A stretch of 34,621 nucleotides of DNA from Alphaproteobacteria bacterium. GTDB lineage: Bacteria > Pseudomonadota > Alphaproteobacteria > Rs-D84. Both the position numbers and the translations under genes were made by a program. The notes beneath the pieces are model-generated. The model was not told the origin of the DNA, did not search any database, and saw only the letters and a list, made by a program, of their open reading frames with translations. Below are positions 16,863-25,292 of this stretch, piece by piece. The DNA lies in assembly GCA_017513285.1 (NCBI GenBank), contig JAFXGD010000031.1, positions 1 through 34,621 on the forward strand, read 5' to 3'. Position 1 is the stretch's first letter. The number at the start of each line of letters is the position of its first letter.

Positions 16863-19499
16863 ATGCAAGGTTTAACAACGTCACAGGTTATATCATCACG
16901 CAAACGCTATGGTGCGAATGTTATTCCAATGGCGCAGCCACGGACATGGTTGTCATTTTTGGGCGATGTTTTTCGTGATAAATTGAATTTAATTTTATTG
17001 GCCATGATGGTGATGTTTGGTGTTTTGGCATCATTTGGTTATGGCAGTGTTTACGAACCAATTGGCATTGCGGTTGTTTTAATTGTTGTTTCTGTAATCA
17101 GTGTGGTCACCCGCCTGCGCAGTCAGAAAAACACATTGGAATTACGTCGTCGTGCATCGATGGTTTATTCGAATGTATTGCGCAATGGCCGTGTCAGTCG
17201 TATTGATGCGACCGAATTGGTGGTTGGTGATACTGTGATTTTGGCATCGGGCGAAACGGTGCCTGCGGACGGTTACGTTATATCTGGGAACATATCTGTT
17301 GATAATTCTATTTTGAATGGGGAATCTGATGAATGTGAAAAATCGCCAATTCGTGGATATAAATACGTTGCGGACAAAGCCATCACGGCCGATGACTATA
17401 CGGATAAAAACAGTGTGTTTTCCGGCACACTGGTCCAAAGTGGTACGGCGCACATGCGTGTGACCCGTGTCGGTATGGCGACCGAAAATGCAAAAATCAT
17501 GTCCACATTGACCGATGTGTCCGAAGTTAAAACGACACTTCAGATACAGTTGGATAATTTGGCCGGTCAAATCAGTCGTATTGGATTGGTGTGTTCTACG
17601 ATTATCTGTGTGGTGATGGTGGTTGTTCATTTGTCGTCTGGTACGGTTTCTGGCGGGGTGGGGTGGCTGTATGTCATATTAAATGCATTGACGGTTGCGC
17701 TGACGATATTTGTTGCCGCCGTTCCCGAAGGTCTGCCTTTTATCATTGGTTTGATAACGGGGCAAAACGTTCGCACCATGATAAAGAATAATATCTTGGC
17801 GAAAAATCCAAACAAGATTCCCGAAGCCGGCAACATACAATTATTATGTACCGACAAAACCGGCACATTAACCTTTGGCAATTTGATGGTCGAAGAAAAC
17901 TATGACGGCGCATGTAATGAAATTGGTTTTTCTGGTACGGATGCGCTGCACAACGTTATACGTGATGGTATATTGGCGAACAATCCTGCCACACGTGATG
18001 CGTCGGGTGTCGTTATTGGTGGAACGACGACCGAACGTGCGATATATGCGGCATCTGATATTCATGGCAACGTGGATGCAATGCGTGCAAAATTGCGCAT
18101 TGTAAATCGTTCTGTGTTTGACAGTGCGAAAAAGTTTTCATCTGTTTCGGTCGATCAACCTGATGGCGTTCGCACATACATAACCGGCGCACCCGAAGTC
18201 ATTTTGGCACGGGCGCAGCGCTATTTGGGTACGGATGGGCGGTTGCACAAATTAAATCATGATGCGGTATCCCAATTAATGCATGAAAACATGTCACGTT
18301 CGATGCGTATGGTTGCGATGGGCTATGCCGCAGGTGCAACCACCGGGGATGCGCTGCCCGAAAAAATTGTGTTGTTGTCATTGGTGTCCATGCGTGATGA
18401 AATTCGTCCGGGTGTTCCGGGGGTTGTTGGTCGTTTGCGCCAATCGGGGGTTGGCGTTATGATGATAACCGGCGACATTTTGGATACAGCCCGTGCGATT
18501 GCCCGTGAATGTGGCATTATGTCATCGAAAACAGACATTGCGTTAACGGCGGCGGAATTCGATGCGATGCCTGATGCGAAGGCGTTAAAGAAGTTAAAGC
18601 AAATTCGTGTGATTGCCCGTGCCACGCCGGAAACTAAGTTGCGTGTTGTGAAATTGGCGCAAAGTCTGGATTTATGTATTGGTATGTGTGGCGATGGTAC
18701 GAACGATGCACCTGCGTTAAAGCGTGCCGACGTTGGCTTTGCCATGGGCAACAGTACGGATGTATGTAAATCGGCCAGTGACATTATCATAACCGACAAT
18801 AACTTTATATCGGTTGCGAACAGTATTTTGCTGGGGCGCACATTTATGCACAATGTCACGAATTTCTTGCGCTTTCAATTGCCGATAAATTTCACACTGG
18901 TCACATTAAGTATGTTGATGCCCATTTTGACGGGGCTGGATGCGTTTTGTGCGGTTCAAATATTATTGATTAATATAGTGATGGACAGTTTGAATTCCTT
19001 GGCATTTGGTGGTGAACCGGCCCGCCCCGAATATATGTCTGAACCCGTATTGGGCAAGCGTGCGCCACTGTTATCCCGTGATACAATGAATTACATTGTA
19101 TACAACACATTTGTATGTTTGTTGCTGTTTGGATTGACGTTTGTGCCGCCGATTTCGGATATGTTTGCGGATGCGTCTACACGCATGTCTGCGAACTTTG
19201 CATTGCTGGTAATCGCATCTGTATTTGGAGGCTTTGTAATTCGTTCATCTGGATATAATATTTTCCGTGGTTTGATTGGGAATCCGACCTTTGTGATTGT
19301 TGCGATTGGTATTATATTGGGAACGATACTGACAACCCAATTTGGTGGTGCGGTCCTGCAATTACATCCGTTGGATTTGTCCCAGTGGTTGGTAATCTTT
19401 GGTGTGTCCGTGTTGATAATACCGTTTAACTTTCTGCGTTGTGCGGTATTGCGCATGCAGGCATCGGCCAAAGAAAAAAATAGTTTGTTGTTCACATAA
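16863..19499 (+). CDS. P-type ATPase, P2 (calcium-type) cation pump
   Basis: An 878-aa pump with the full P-type order: N-terminal cation-ATPase domain, two membrane segments, actuator domain with NGES (152-155, replacing the usual TGES), PEGLP in M4 (288-292), phosphorylation motif DKTGTLT (D331), hinge GDGTNDAPALKRADVGFAMG, and a C-terminal bundle of about six segments with NIVMDSLNSLAFGGEP. The VPEGLP and N...MD residues fit Ca2+ or Mn2+ transport (PMCA/SERCA-like) best; the ion is inferred. The start is ATG 16863 because GGGGGAAA lies just upstream; a frame opening at 16803 runs through the terminator. Thr to Asn in TGES is a mild oddity. Confidence 0.9.
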   Translation: MQGLTTSQVISSRKRYGANVIPMAQPRTWLSFLGDVFRDKLNLILLAMMVMFGVLASFGYGSVYEPIGIAVVLIVVSVISVVTRLRSQKNTLELRRRASMVYSNVLRNGRVSRIDATELVVGDTVILASGETVPADGYVISGNISVDNSILNGESDECEKSPIRGYKYVADKAITADDYTDKNSVFSGTLVQSGTAHMRVTRVGMATENAKIMSTLTDVSEVKTTLQIQLDNLAGQISRIGLVCSTIICVVMVVVHLSSGTVSGGVGWLYVILNALTVALTIFVAAVPEGLPFIIGLITGQNVRTMIKNNILAKNPNKIPEAGNIQLLCTDKTGTLTFGNLMVEENYDGACNEIGFSGTDALHNVIRDGILANNPATRDASGVVIGGTTTERAIYAASDIHGNVDAMRAKLRIVNRSVFDSAKKFSSVSVDQPDGVRTYITGAPEVILARAQRYLGTDGRLHKLNHDAVSQLMHENMSRSMRMVAMGYAAGATTGDALPEKIVLLSLVSMRDEIRPGVPGVVGRLRQSGVGVMMITGDILDTARAIARECGIMSSKTDIALTAAEFDAMPDAKALKKLKQIRVIARATPETKLRVVKLAQSLDLCIGMCGDGTNDAPALKRADVGFAMGNSTDVCKSASDIIITDNNFISVANSILLGRTFMHNVTNFLRFQLPINFTLVTLSMLMPILTGLDAFCAVQILLINIVMDSLNSLAFGGEPARPEYMSEPVLGKRAPLLSRDTMNYIVYNTFVCLLLFGLTFVPPISDMFADASTRMSANFALLVIASVFGGFVIRSSGYNIFRGLIGNPTFVIVAIGIILGTILTTQFGGAVLQLHPLDLSQWLVIFGVSVLIIPFNFLRCAVLRMQASAKEKNSLLFT

Positions 19500-19513
19500 A
19501 AATATGATACAAT
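19485..19513 (+). promoter_or_regulatory. Small lipoprotein gene promoter, predicted leaderless
   Basis: TTGTTG (19485-19490), 17-bp spacer, TACAAT (19508-19513) within the 15-bp element AAAATATGATACAAT (19499-19513). The -10 ends 7 nt before the ATG at 19521, with no Shine-Dalgarno between. The promoter overlaps the 3' end of the ATPase gene. Confidence 0.78.
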
Positions 19514-19520
19514 ACACACC

Positions 19521-19829
19521 ATGAAGCAGAAATTAATACCATTGATGGTGATTATGGCGGCACTGGCGGGTTGTCGGTCTGCCAATGATGATGTTGCAAC
19601 ACCTGCGGACGAATTGTATCGCTGTGTGGGGCCGGAATGTTCGGTTATTCGTATGGATACGCCGAATGGTAATGATTTGACTTTGGAAACGCCAAAGCAT
19701 GTTATTCAGATTCAAGCCGATCCGAAAACCGAATATTCGTATTATGTTTGGACGGACGGCAAACCAACGACGTCTGATCCGGACTTGGTTGTCGAAGATG
19801 GTCGTGCAATGATGTTGGTTGAAGAATAA
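19521..19829 (+). CDS. Small lipoprotein of unknown function
   Basis: A 102-aa exported protein with a lipoprotein signal: MKQKLIPLMVIMAALAGC, lipobox LAGC with C18. The mature part is acidic, with two cysteines (CVGPEC, about 36-41) that could form a disulfide, and a tyrosine/tryptophan patch (EYSYYVWTDG). No named family recognised. It has its own promoter in the ATPase 3' end, whose -10 lies 7 nt before the ATG, and a strong terminator directly after the stop. Confidence 0.82.
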   Translation: MKQKLIPLMVIMAALAGCRSANDDVATPADELYRCVGPECSVIRMDTPNGNDLTLETPKHVIQIQADPKTEYSYYVWTDGKPTTSDPDLVVEDGRAMMLVEE

Positions 19830-19831
19830 CA

Positions 19832-19858
19832 AAAAAACCGCCCCCGGGGCGGTTTTTT
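19832..19858. terminator. Bidirectional terminator
   Basis: Stem AAAAAACCGCC (19832-19842) / GGCGGTTTTTT (19848-19858) with a short CCCGG loop. A and T runs on both sides let it end the lipoprotein gene (plus) and the hydrolase-like gene (minus, stop 19898). Confidence 0.92.
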
Positions 19859-19897
19859 CTGGTATTAAATTTTCAAATGTTTTGTTATTCGCAATGA

Positions 19898-20461
19898 CTA
19901 AATCATTGTTGCTTGATTTACGAACCGCAATATTTCGTGTTGTGCATTGGGCCAATTTTCGTCCTGCATCATATCGTTCTTGGCGTATGGGTACATCACA
20001 ACGGTCAGGTGGTTGATATTATACCCGCCGAATTTTTGATACAAAGATTTTGATACACTGGTGCTGGTTTTTAATATGTCTGTACCATTACTGATAATCA
20101 AACACGGCTTGTCGGGGCATGCGCAGTCATTAAAGCCGTCTGTCATTGCATTCCATATTTTAACCAAAGGGTTTTTATACTCTTTACGTTTGTGTATTGC
20201 CACACATGCGGTATATATATCGGTGTTTGGCCATGGTTGTCTGCCGTCGTCATGCCGGATTAAAAATACAGGCAATTGATGCCGACGTGTGATTTCATCG
20301 GGTATATCGGTTGTACATATGACCAAGTACCCATGTCCGCTTAAAAAAATGGCAAAGTTATCATATACTGAATTGCCCGTATTGTTTGGGATGATTTGTA
20401 TAATGCCACGTGGTGAATTTTGTGGCGACCATATTTTGCATGGTGGTGTTGATGTGTTCAT
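19898..20461 (-). CDS. Degenerate lysophospholipase-like alpha/beta-hydrolase, catalytic residues lost
   Basis: A 187-aa protein whose ends resemble the monoacylglycerol lipase/lysophospholipase family. N-terminus: PRGIIQIIPNNTGNSVYDNFAIFLSGHGYLV matches the strand where an HG oxyanion motif is expected, here PN. C-terminus: LIISNGTD and SLYQKFGG...VVMYPYAKNDMMQDEN match the family block usually reading YPGxRHEMLNE, with His replaced by Asn and Glu by Asp. The middle is about 100 residues short of the family and no GxSxG nucleophile elbow is present. The frame is intact, so it is either a repurposed non-enzymatic protein or a remnant. The start has a weak GAGAG site. It lies 69 bp after the flavoprotein gene on the same strand. 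Confidence 0.68.
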   Translation of the reverse strand: MNTSTPPCKIWSPQNSPRGIIQIIPNNTGNSVYDNFAIFLSGHGYLVICTTDIPDEITRRHQLPVFLIRHDDGRQPWPNTDIYTACVAIHKRKEYKNPLVKIWNAMTDGFNDCACPDKPCLIISNGTDILKTSTSVSKSLYQKFGGYNINHLTVVMYPYAKNDMMQDENWPNAQHEILRFVNQATMI

Positions 20462-20530
20462 TGTATCTCTCGCTGTTACGGTCGATATGATACATATAAA
20501 CCATGTATTATGTGACAGGTTTCTATTCCG

Positions 20531-21688
20531 CTATGCGTTCATTCCGGCGACACGCCCACTGGCCCATGCCCAATGCAGGTTAAATCCGCCCAAATCACCG
20601 GCGACATCCATGACTTCGCCGGCAAAGAACAATCCATCACACAGTTTTGATTCCATTGTCTTGGACGATATTTCATCAACACAGACGCCACCACGTACGA
20701 CCTCTGCCGCTGACATTCCATGCATTTTTATATCGTCGGCACATATGCGCCATTTGTGAATTCGGTCGGCAATAATTGCGATTTCTGAATCTTTGATATC
20801 TGCGATATTTCGTGTATCGTCACCGGCAATCCATTTTGCGACACGCATTGGCATATATTCGCCCAATACGTTTGCGACATTTTTACGCCCGGATTGTTGC
20901 TTTGCATTTTTTAATATTTCCATGGCATTTTTATTTGGCATTAAATCAATGCTTATTCCATCGTCAATATCGAATACAGACGCCCTGTATGCCGCCGGGC
21001 CACCAATTCCGTGATGGGTAAACAGCATATCGTCATTAATTTTATTGCGCCCCACAGATATCTGTACCGGCAATGCAATTCCCGCCAATTCTGCGGGTGC
21101 GTTTTTTATATTCATCGCCCCCAGGGCAGGGCGCACAGGAATTATTTTATGCCCAAAGTGTTTGGCGATTTTCCACCCCACATCTGACACCCCCAGTGTT
21201 GCAAAACTGGTCCCGCCGGTTGCCACAATTACGGCTGGCGCAGTGTATGTTGCATCTTGGGTTTTTACGTAAAAGATATTATCGATTTTATCAACGTGTT
21301 GCACATTTTGATTGGTGTATATTTTTGCATCACGTGCATCTGACATCATTGCGTTCACCACCGACTGTGCGCCATTTGTGCAAAAGTATCTGCCCGGTGT
21401 TTTTTCATACAAATCAATATTATGTTCATATGCCCAGTTTAATATGTCGGTGTATGGCACTTTGGTAATTGCGCTGCGCACAAAGTATGGATTGGCGCCA
21501 TGGTATTTATCTGTTGCGACGGCGGCGTTTGTGATATTGCACCGTCCGCCCCCGGATGCCATAACTTTGCGTGCCACGGTGTCACCCATTTCCAATACCA
21601 AAACCCGTTTTCCATGTTTCAGTGCGACGCCTGCGGCGGTCAATCCTGCGGCACCTGCGCCTATAATAATAATGTCCCCAGAATTCAT
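20531..21688 (-). CDS. HI0933/YhiN-family FAD-dependent oxidoreductase
   Basis: A flavoprotein of 385 aa (ATG 21688) or 388 aa (ATG 21697). The N-terminal dinucleotide loop IIIIGAGAAGLTAAG and the family hallmark MASGGGRCNITN (about 44-55) identify the HI0933 family. Later blocks ATGGTSFATLGVSDVGWKIA and FFAGEVMDVAGDLGGFNLHWAWASG (C-terminal FAD contact) are also conserved. The reaction is unknown. Neither ATG has a Shine-Dalgarno. A TATTAT (21696-21701) ends 7 nt before the inner ATG, but no good -35 was found. The gene may also be co-transcribed from the tRNA-Arg promoter just upstream. Confidence 0.9.
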   Translation of the reverse strand: MNSGDIIIIGAGAAGLTAAGVALKHGKRVLVLEMGDTVARKVMASGGGRCNITNAAVATDKYHGANPYFVRSAITKVPYTDILNWAYEHNIDLYEKTPGRYFCTNGAQSVVNAMMSDARDAKIYTNQNVQHVDKIDNIFYVKTQDATYTAPAVIVATGGTSFATLGVSDVGWKIAKHFGHKIIPVRPALGAMNIKNAPAELAGIALPVQISVGRNKINDDMLFTHHGIGGPAAYRASVFDIDDGISIDLMPNKNAMEILKNAKQQSGRKNVANVLGEYMPMRVAKWIAGDDTRNIADIKDSEIAIIADRIHKWRICADDIKMHGMSAAEVVRGGVCVDEISSKTMESKLCDGLFFAGEVMDVAGDLGGFNLHWAWASGRVAGMNA

Positions 21689-21716
21689 ATTACACATAAT
21701 ATCAATGCATTATTAG

Positions 21717-21793
21717 TGGCGCACCCAACAGGATTCGAACCTGTAACCTCGTCCTTCGGAGGGACGCGCCATATCCAGTTAGGCCATGGGTGC
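21717..21793 (-). tRNA. tRNA-Arg (anticodon CCG), CCA encoded
   Basis: A 77-nt cloverleaf on the minus strand. Acceptor GCACCCA pairs with TGGGTGC, discriminator G, encoded CCA at 21717-21719. The D arm is GCC...GGC; the anticodon stem CGTCC/GGACG encloses loop CTCCGAA, giving anticodon CCG (codon CGG, Arg). The T arm is ACAGG-TTCGAAT-CCTGT. A promoter lies directly upstream, and the flavoprotein gene follows 20-29 bp downstream. Confidence 0.96.
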
Positions 21794-21804
21794 GAACGAA
21801 CAGT

Positions 21805-21833
21805 ATTATATGCCTGTGCGCATAAAAAAGCAA
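21805..21833 (-). promoter_or_regulatory. tRNA-Arg promoter
   Basis: Minus strand: TTGCTT (21828-21833), 17-bp spacer, perfect TATAAT (21805-21810). Predicted +1 near 21798, about 5 nt before the mature tRNA 5' end. Confidence 0.8.
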
Positions 21834-21856
21834 GTGTTCCGTGTGTTTAATAATCA

Positions 21857-22663
21857 CTATTTTGTGCGTTTTTGCAACTTCCACATTAAGTGTCGAATTG
21901 TATTCAGTTTTCTTACCAAACCTGACACGGTTGGATAATCGATTGTGAAATTGCTGACGCATTCATATTGTCTGATTAAATCTGTGTAATCCATACCCAA
22001 CTGTTGGTATTTTGCCGCCATCATTGCAAAAGCATAATTTCGATTACATACACAAATTTCATCTAAATCCACAAAGCCGACAAATTTTCCATCGCTTGAC
22101 ACAATGGTATTTTTTGGGGTCATCCCCGAATGATAGACGGCGCTGTCACGTGACGGGCCACGATTTGCAGACCGCAATGCGCATTTTGCGATTGGCGCAG
22201 CAATGCGACTGACATTATTTGCCACATAGTGCGCACCAATATTATGAATATGGTTCATTGGGTTTTGCGGCAACAGTTCCGGGTATATATGATCCATCTT
22301 GGCAATCAGTGTGATGATATGTTCATAAATTTGCTGAATTTGTTGTGCACCGATTCCTGCTTTTATTGCTTGGTCCAACGTTATGCCATTTAATGCACGG
22401 TATGTTTCAAAGTATGTGTTGTTTACATTTCCCATTATTGCGTTTGGAACAGGGATTTTGCGCATATTGTACAGGTGCCCCACCGCCACATTTTTTTGAA
22501 TAATCTGACGTGTATTAAACTTAAAAATTCGTTTTCCCGCTGCTGTATCTGCGATTAACAGGTTGTGTTGCGACCCCGCCACGGTGGGTTCTGTAATATT
22601 TGTTACTGTATAATCGTATGACGTGATTATACTTTTATATTTTTCCAAATCTTCGTATTTCAT
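21857..22663 (-). CDS. APH/choline-kinase-like protein with altered catalytic loop
   Basis: A 268-aa protein with a kinase-like phosphotransferase layout: an N-lobe with a candidate ATP lysine in RIFKFN (K48), then a catalytic-loop match HSGMTPKN (178-185) and a metal-binding strand VGFVDLDEI (D199). In aminoglycoside/choline-type kinases the loop reads H-x-D-x-x-x-x-N; here Gly180 stands where the catalytic Asp is expected, while His178 and Asn185 are kept. It may be inactive or use another base. Start is ATG 22663; a TTG two codons upstream is also in frame. It follows the GT8 gene by 13 bp, so it is last in the cysteine-rich protein / GT2 / GT8 run and may act on sugars or lipids made there (inference). 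Confidence 0.78.
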   Translation of the reverse strand: MKYEDLEKYKSIITSYDYTVTNITEPTVAGSQHNLLIADTAAGKRIFKFNTRQIIQKNVAVGHLYNMRKIPVPNAIMGNVNNTYFETYRALNGITLDQAIKAGIGAQQIQQIYEHIITLIAKMDHIYPELLPQNPMNHIHNIGAHYVANNVSRIAAPIAKCALRSANRGPSRDSAVYHSGMTPKNTIVSSDGKFVGFVDLDEICVCNRNYAFAMMAAKYQQLGMDYTDLIRQYECVSNFTIDYPTVSGLVRKLNTIRHLMWKLQKRTK

Positions 22664-22676
22664 GTCCAAAACTTTT

Positions 22677-23615
22677 TTATGTCAAACGCATTACGGTTAT
22701 GCCACATATTTTTAACCGTGTTCCAACAATTGTCAAGCCCGGAATATTAGTTTTTCGTTTCAAAAATTTGGTTTCATGTCGCATCAGATCGACCGATGTC
22801 CACCCCAACATATTCACATGTTTTTCAAACAGTTCAAAAACATCACGGTTTTCGTATTTTAACAAGAATGGTTTCCGGGTATAGAAATGATATATAACAT
22901 AATTTTGTTTTGCATCTGCTATATCGGCCGCGTCATAGTTTTTTGGAAACGTTTCCGCAAAGGAAAAATTGTATTTCAGTGGCAGTCTTAATATACGTCC
23001 GGCCAATTTCATATTGATTAAATCTTGGTCGGGGCAAGAGAAGTCAATTTTTCCCAATGGCTGCGCCAAATCATCTAACTCGGCGGATTTGGTTGCATTA
23101 ATCAATAATACGCCCGAATTCACATACAGTCCGTTTGGAATATGTTCATCAATAAATCTGCGTACATATTGTCCCATAAAGTTGTTGGGTTCGTCCACCA
23201 ATGCCAAATCTTGAACGGCGCCCAAAACGTTATCACCCAAATTGGTGTTATACATTTCCCACAAATCGCCCCGCACAATCACGTCGGAATCGATATACAG
23301 AATACGGTCCAAATGTGGAAAAATTTTATGTGCGAACAGGCGGTAAAAAATCACAGGACTCCATTTTTTAAACTCCCATGATTGAAATGGGTTTTCCGAC
23401 TCTGTAATTTCCCGCCATATTAATCGGCATCCCTTGAATTTCTGCACAGTTTTCTTTATTTTTCTGTGCGCACGCCAACTGGTGCCTTTTGGCACCATGC
23501 AATAAACGTCGATTTCCGTTTCTGGATTTTTATTGTTCAAAACGGATACAATGGAAACGGCGGCATATTTCCAAAATTTATTATCGAATGACAGTAACAG
23601 ATTAATCTTGCGCAT
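22677..23615 (-). CDS. Glycosyltransferase family 8
   Basis: A 312-aa GT-A-fold retaining glycosyltransferase. It opens INLLLSFDNKFWKYAAVSIVSVLNN, typical of GT8, has the metal-binding DxD in LYIDSDVIV (D109-S-D111), and a downstream YHFYTRKPF resembling the conserved H-x-G-x-x-KPW block. GT8 enzymes (WaaJ/WaaI type) add hexoses to lipopolysaccharide core or glycans. The start lies inside the 3' end of the GT2 gene (14-bp overlap) with AAGG upstream, so it is translationally coupled. Acceptor and sugar are unknown. Confidence 0.92.
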   Translation of the reverse strand: MRKINLLLSFDNKFWKYAAVSIVSVLNNKNPETEIDVYCMVPKGTSWRAHRKIKKTVQKFKGCRLIWREITESENPFQSWEFKKWSPVIFYRLFAHKIFPHLDRILYIDSDVIVRGDLWEMYNTNLGDNVLGAVQDLALVDEPNNFMGQYVRRFIDEHIPNGLYVNSGVLLINATKSAELDDLAQPLGKIDFSCPDQDLINMKLAGRILRLPLKYNFSFAETFPKNYDAADIADAKQNYVIYHFYTRKPFLLKYENRDVFELFEKHVNMLGWTSVDLMRHETKFLKRKTNIPGLTIVGTRLKICGITVMRLT

Positions 23616-24549
23616 ATTTTAACCTTGATAAATACCAAAACATAAATCGTTTTTTACGTGTTAAATATTTGCGTGGCATAATTTGTGCGCACTGTATCAT
23701 CGTTTTGCGCCCCAAATCCAAATAATCCTTTAACACACGTGGTTTAACGACACATTCACGCACGATATAGTCCGAAATCATATTATAGAATATGTGCCAA
23801 AACATTGGTTCATAGTGCGGAATCAAAGAGTTTGCCGTATTCAGTATCACGGTCAAATACGCCATGCAATCTGGACATGAAGTGCGTTTTGATACACTGT
23901 TAAAATGCAACCTGTGGTATGTGACAACCACCGGCACTTCGGCCATCAATCTGGCCCTGTGTGTGACATTCAAAGTAAAGCCGATATCTTCACCAATGTC
24001 ATTTAATTGCAAATCAAATCGAACATCGCCGATAACGCTGCGTTTGTACAGGCGTCGCCACAACCAAAACCAGTTTTGATCGGGTGCATTATGCGCCAAA
24101 AACAGGCCGGGTTTTACGAATGTTGAAATTCCGGTTGGAACAAATGCTGCGTTGGTTGCAGGAATAAAATTAAACGTATCATCGACGTTTTGCGCAAAGC
24201 CATTAACGATTTCTGCCCCCGTCATTTGTGCAGTGATGTACAGTGTTTCCAATGCGTTTTGTGCGTATGCGTCATCTGCATCCAAAAATGCAATATATTC
24301 ACCCGATGCGGCATCCAAACCGGCGTTTCGCACAACGGATATGCCGGAATGTTGTGGCATTTTAATTAATTTAAATCGATTGTCGGCATTGACATACTCT
24401 TGAATAATATCGCATGATTTATCAACACTGGCATCATCAATAACGATACATTCCCAATCTGTGAACGTTTGGTGCTTTACTGAATCCAAAGCGCTGCGCA
24501 GAAAGCGTTCGTAATTTTTATTTGGAATAATAATTGATATTTTTGGCAT
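23602..24549 (-). CDS. Glycosyltransferase family 2
   Basis: A 315-aa inverting GT-A enzyme. Signature blocks: ISIIIPNKNYERFLRSALDSV (nucleotide-sugar strand), CIVIDDASVDKS (38-40 region), and AFLDADDAY with the DxD motif (D90-A-D92). The C-terminal 100 residues are basic and aromatic and may contact membrane or acceptor. A GGTGGTGGG ribosome site precedes the ATG. It starts 26 bp after the cysteine-rich protein gene and overlaps GT8, so these genes probably form one transcript. A role in lipopolysaccharide, capsule or protein glycosylation is inferred from the GT2-GT8 pair. Confidence 0.92.
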   Translation of the reverse strand: MPKISIIIPNKNYERFLRSALDSVKHQTFTDWECIVIDDASVDKSCDIIQEYVNADNRFKLIKMPQHSGISVVRNAGLDAASGEYIAFLDADDAYAQNALETLYITAQMTGAEIVNGFAQNVDDTFNFIPATNAAFVPTGISTFVKPGLFLAHNAPDQNWFWLWRRLYKRSVIGDVRFDLQLNDIGEDIGFTLNVTHRARLMAEVPVVVTYHRLHFNSVSKRTSCPDCMAYLTVILNTANSLIPHYEPMFWHIFYNMISDYIVRECVVKPRVLKDYLDLGRKTMIQCAQIMPRKYLTRKKRFMFWYLSRLKYAQD

Positions 24550-24575
24550 ATACCCACCACCATTTTTATATTGAA

Positions 24576-25232
24576 TCAGCTTTTATAAAAACAATTTCCA
24601 CCTGTGATAGAGAAATATCCTGTCGCATCTTTGGCGCTGGTACCATTTGGCAAATAACAATTCTCTTTGGTTGCGTCCTCAGAACTCATGCAAGAACTTG
24701 TAGTGCCATAACTGGTTCCACCACTGGCTGTTGTGTATACCTGGCATCTCTCACATCCTGTACCAGAGGAATAAAATCCCTTACTACACGCACTTCCGCA
24801 TGTGTCTTTGTGGAGTTCCGCGTAGTACGAACAAGATGATAGAGAACCTGTTGGACAGTTCACACATCTGTTGCCATCAAATCCACGGGTGTTTGAATAG
24901 CAACCTTGGGATACTATCTGACATCCATACAAATTTAAACCCCATACAGCTGTGTATGAAACAGTCACAGCGTCATACGCACCATAGTTTGATAACGAAT
25001 GACATCCGTCTTCCGTACATTGACCTGTGGTCTCACTTGTTTTACACTGTACACCGGCTGCGACTTTACAACAAAAGAAGCTTTGTGTTGTGCTTAAGCC
25101 AGAGCCAGAAAAAGGTCTCAAAGCATAGTCTGAAAGTGAAGTAATCTCGCCACTGACTGTGCCGGCGTGCGCCCCAAAGTTGCATGCAAAAAAACCAAAT
25201 AATGAATATAATAATTTGTGCAGTTTTTTCAT
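24576..25232 (-). CDS. Secreted cysteine-rich protein
   Basis: A 218-aa exported protein: signal peptide ending FGAHA (cut near residue 23), then a mature chain rich in Ser, Thr, Gly, Tyr and holding 17 cysteines, many as CxxC or C-x(2-6)-C (GNRCVNCPTG, CGSACSKGFYSSGTGCERC). The pattern recalls growth-factor-receptor/EGF-like disulfide repeats; no named family assigned. A GAGGGGAA ribosome site precedes the ATG. Three of its four Arg codons are AGA and GAG is frequent, unlike neighbours that use CGT/CGC and GAA. It sits first in a run with GT2, GT8 and the kinase-like gene, so it could be their substrate (speculative). It resembles the partial protein at the window's end. Confidence 0.78.
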   Translation of the reverse strand: MKKLHKLLYSLFGFFACNFGAHAGTVSGEITSLSDYALRPFSGSGLSTTQSFFCCKVAAGVQCKTSETTGQCTEDGCHSLSNYGAYDAVTVSYTAVWGLNLYGCQIVSQGCYSNTRGFDGNRCVNCPTGSLSSCSYYAELHKDTCGSACSKGFYSSGTGCERCQVYTTASGGTSYGTTSSCMSSEDATKENCYLPNGTSAKDATGYFSITGGNCFYKS

Positions 25233-25292
25233 TTTTTCTGTTCCCCTCTAACGCAGATGTTATCACATTCCACAAATGCAAATCAAGATTTT

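Noticed and set aside
24576-25232. Recently inserted mobile gene cluster
   Set aside because: Codon use differs, but no transposase, integrase, inverted terminal repeats or target duplications flank it; lineage-specific divergence is as likely.
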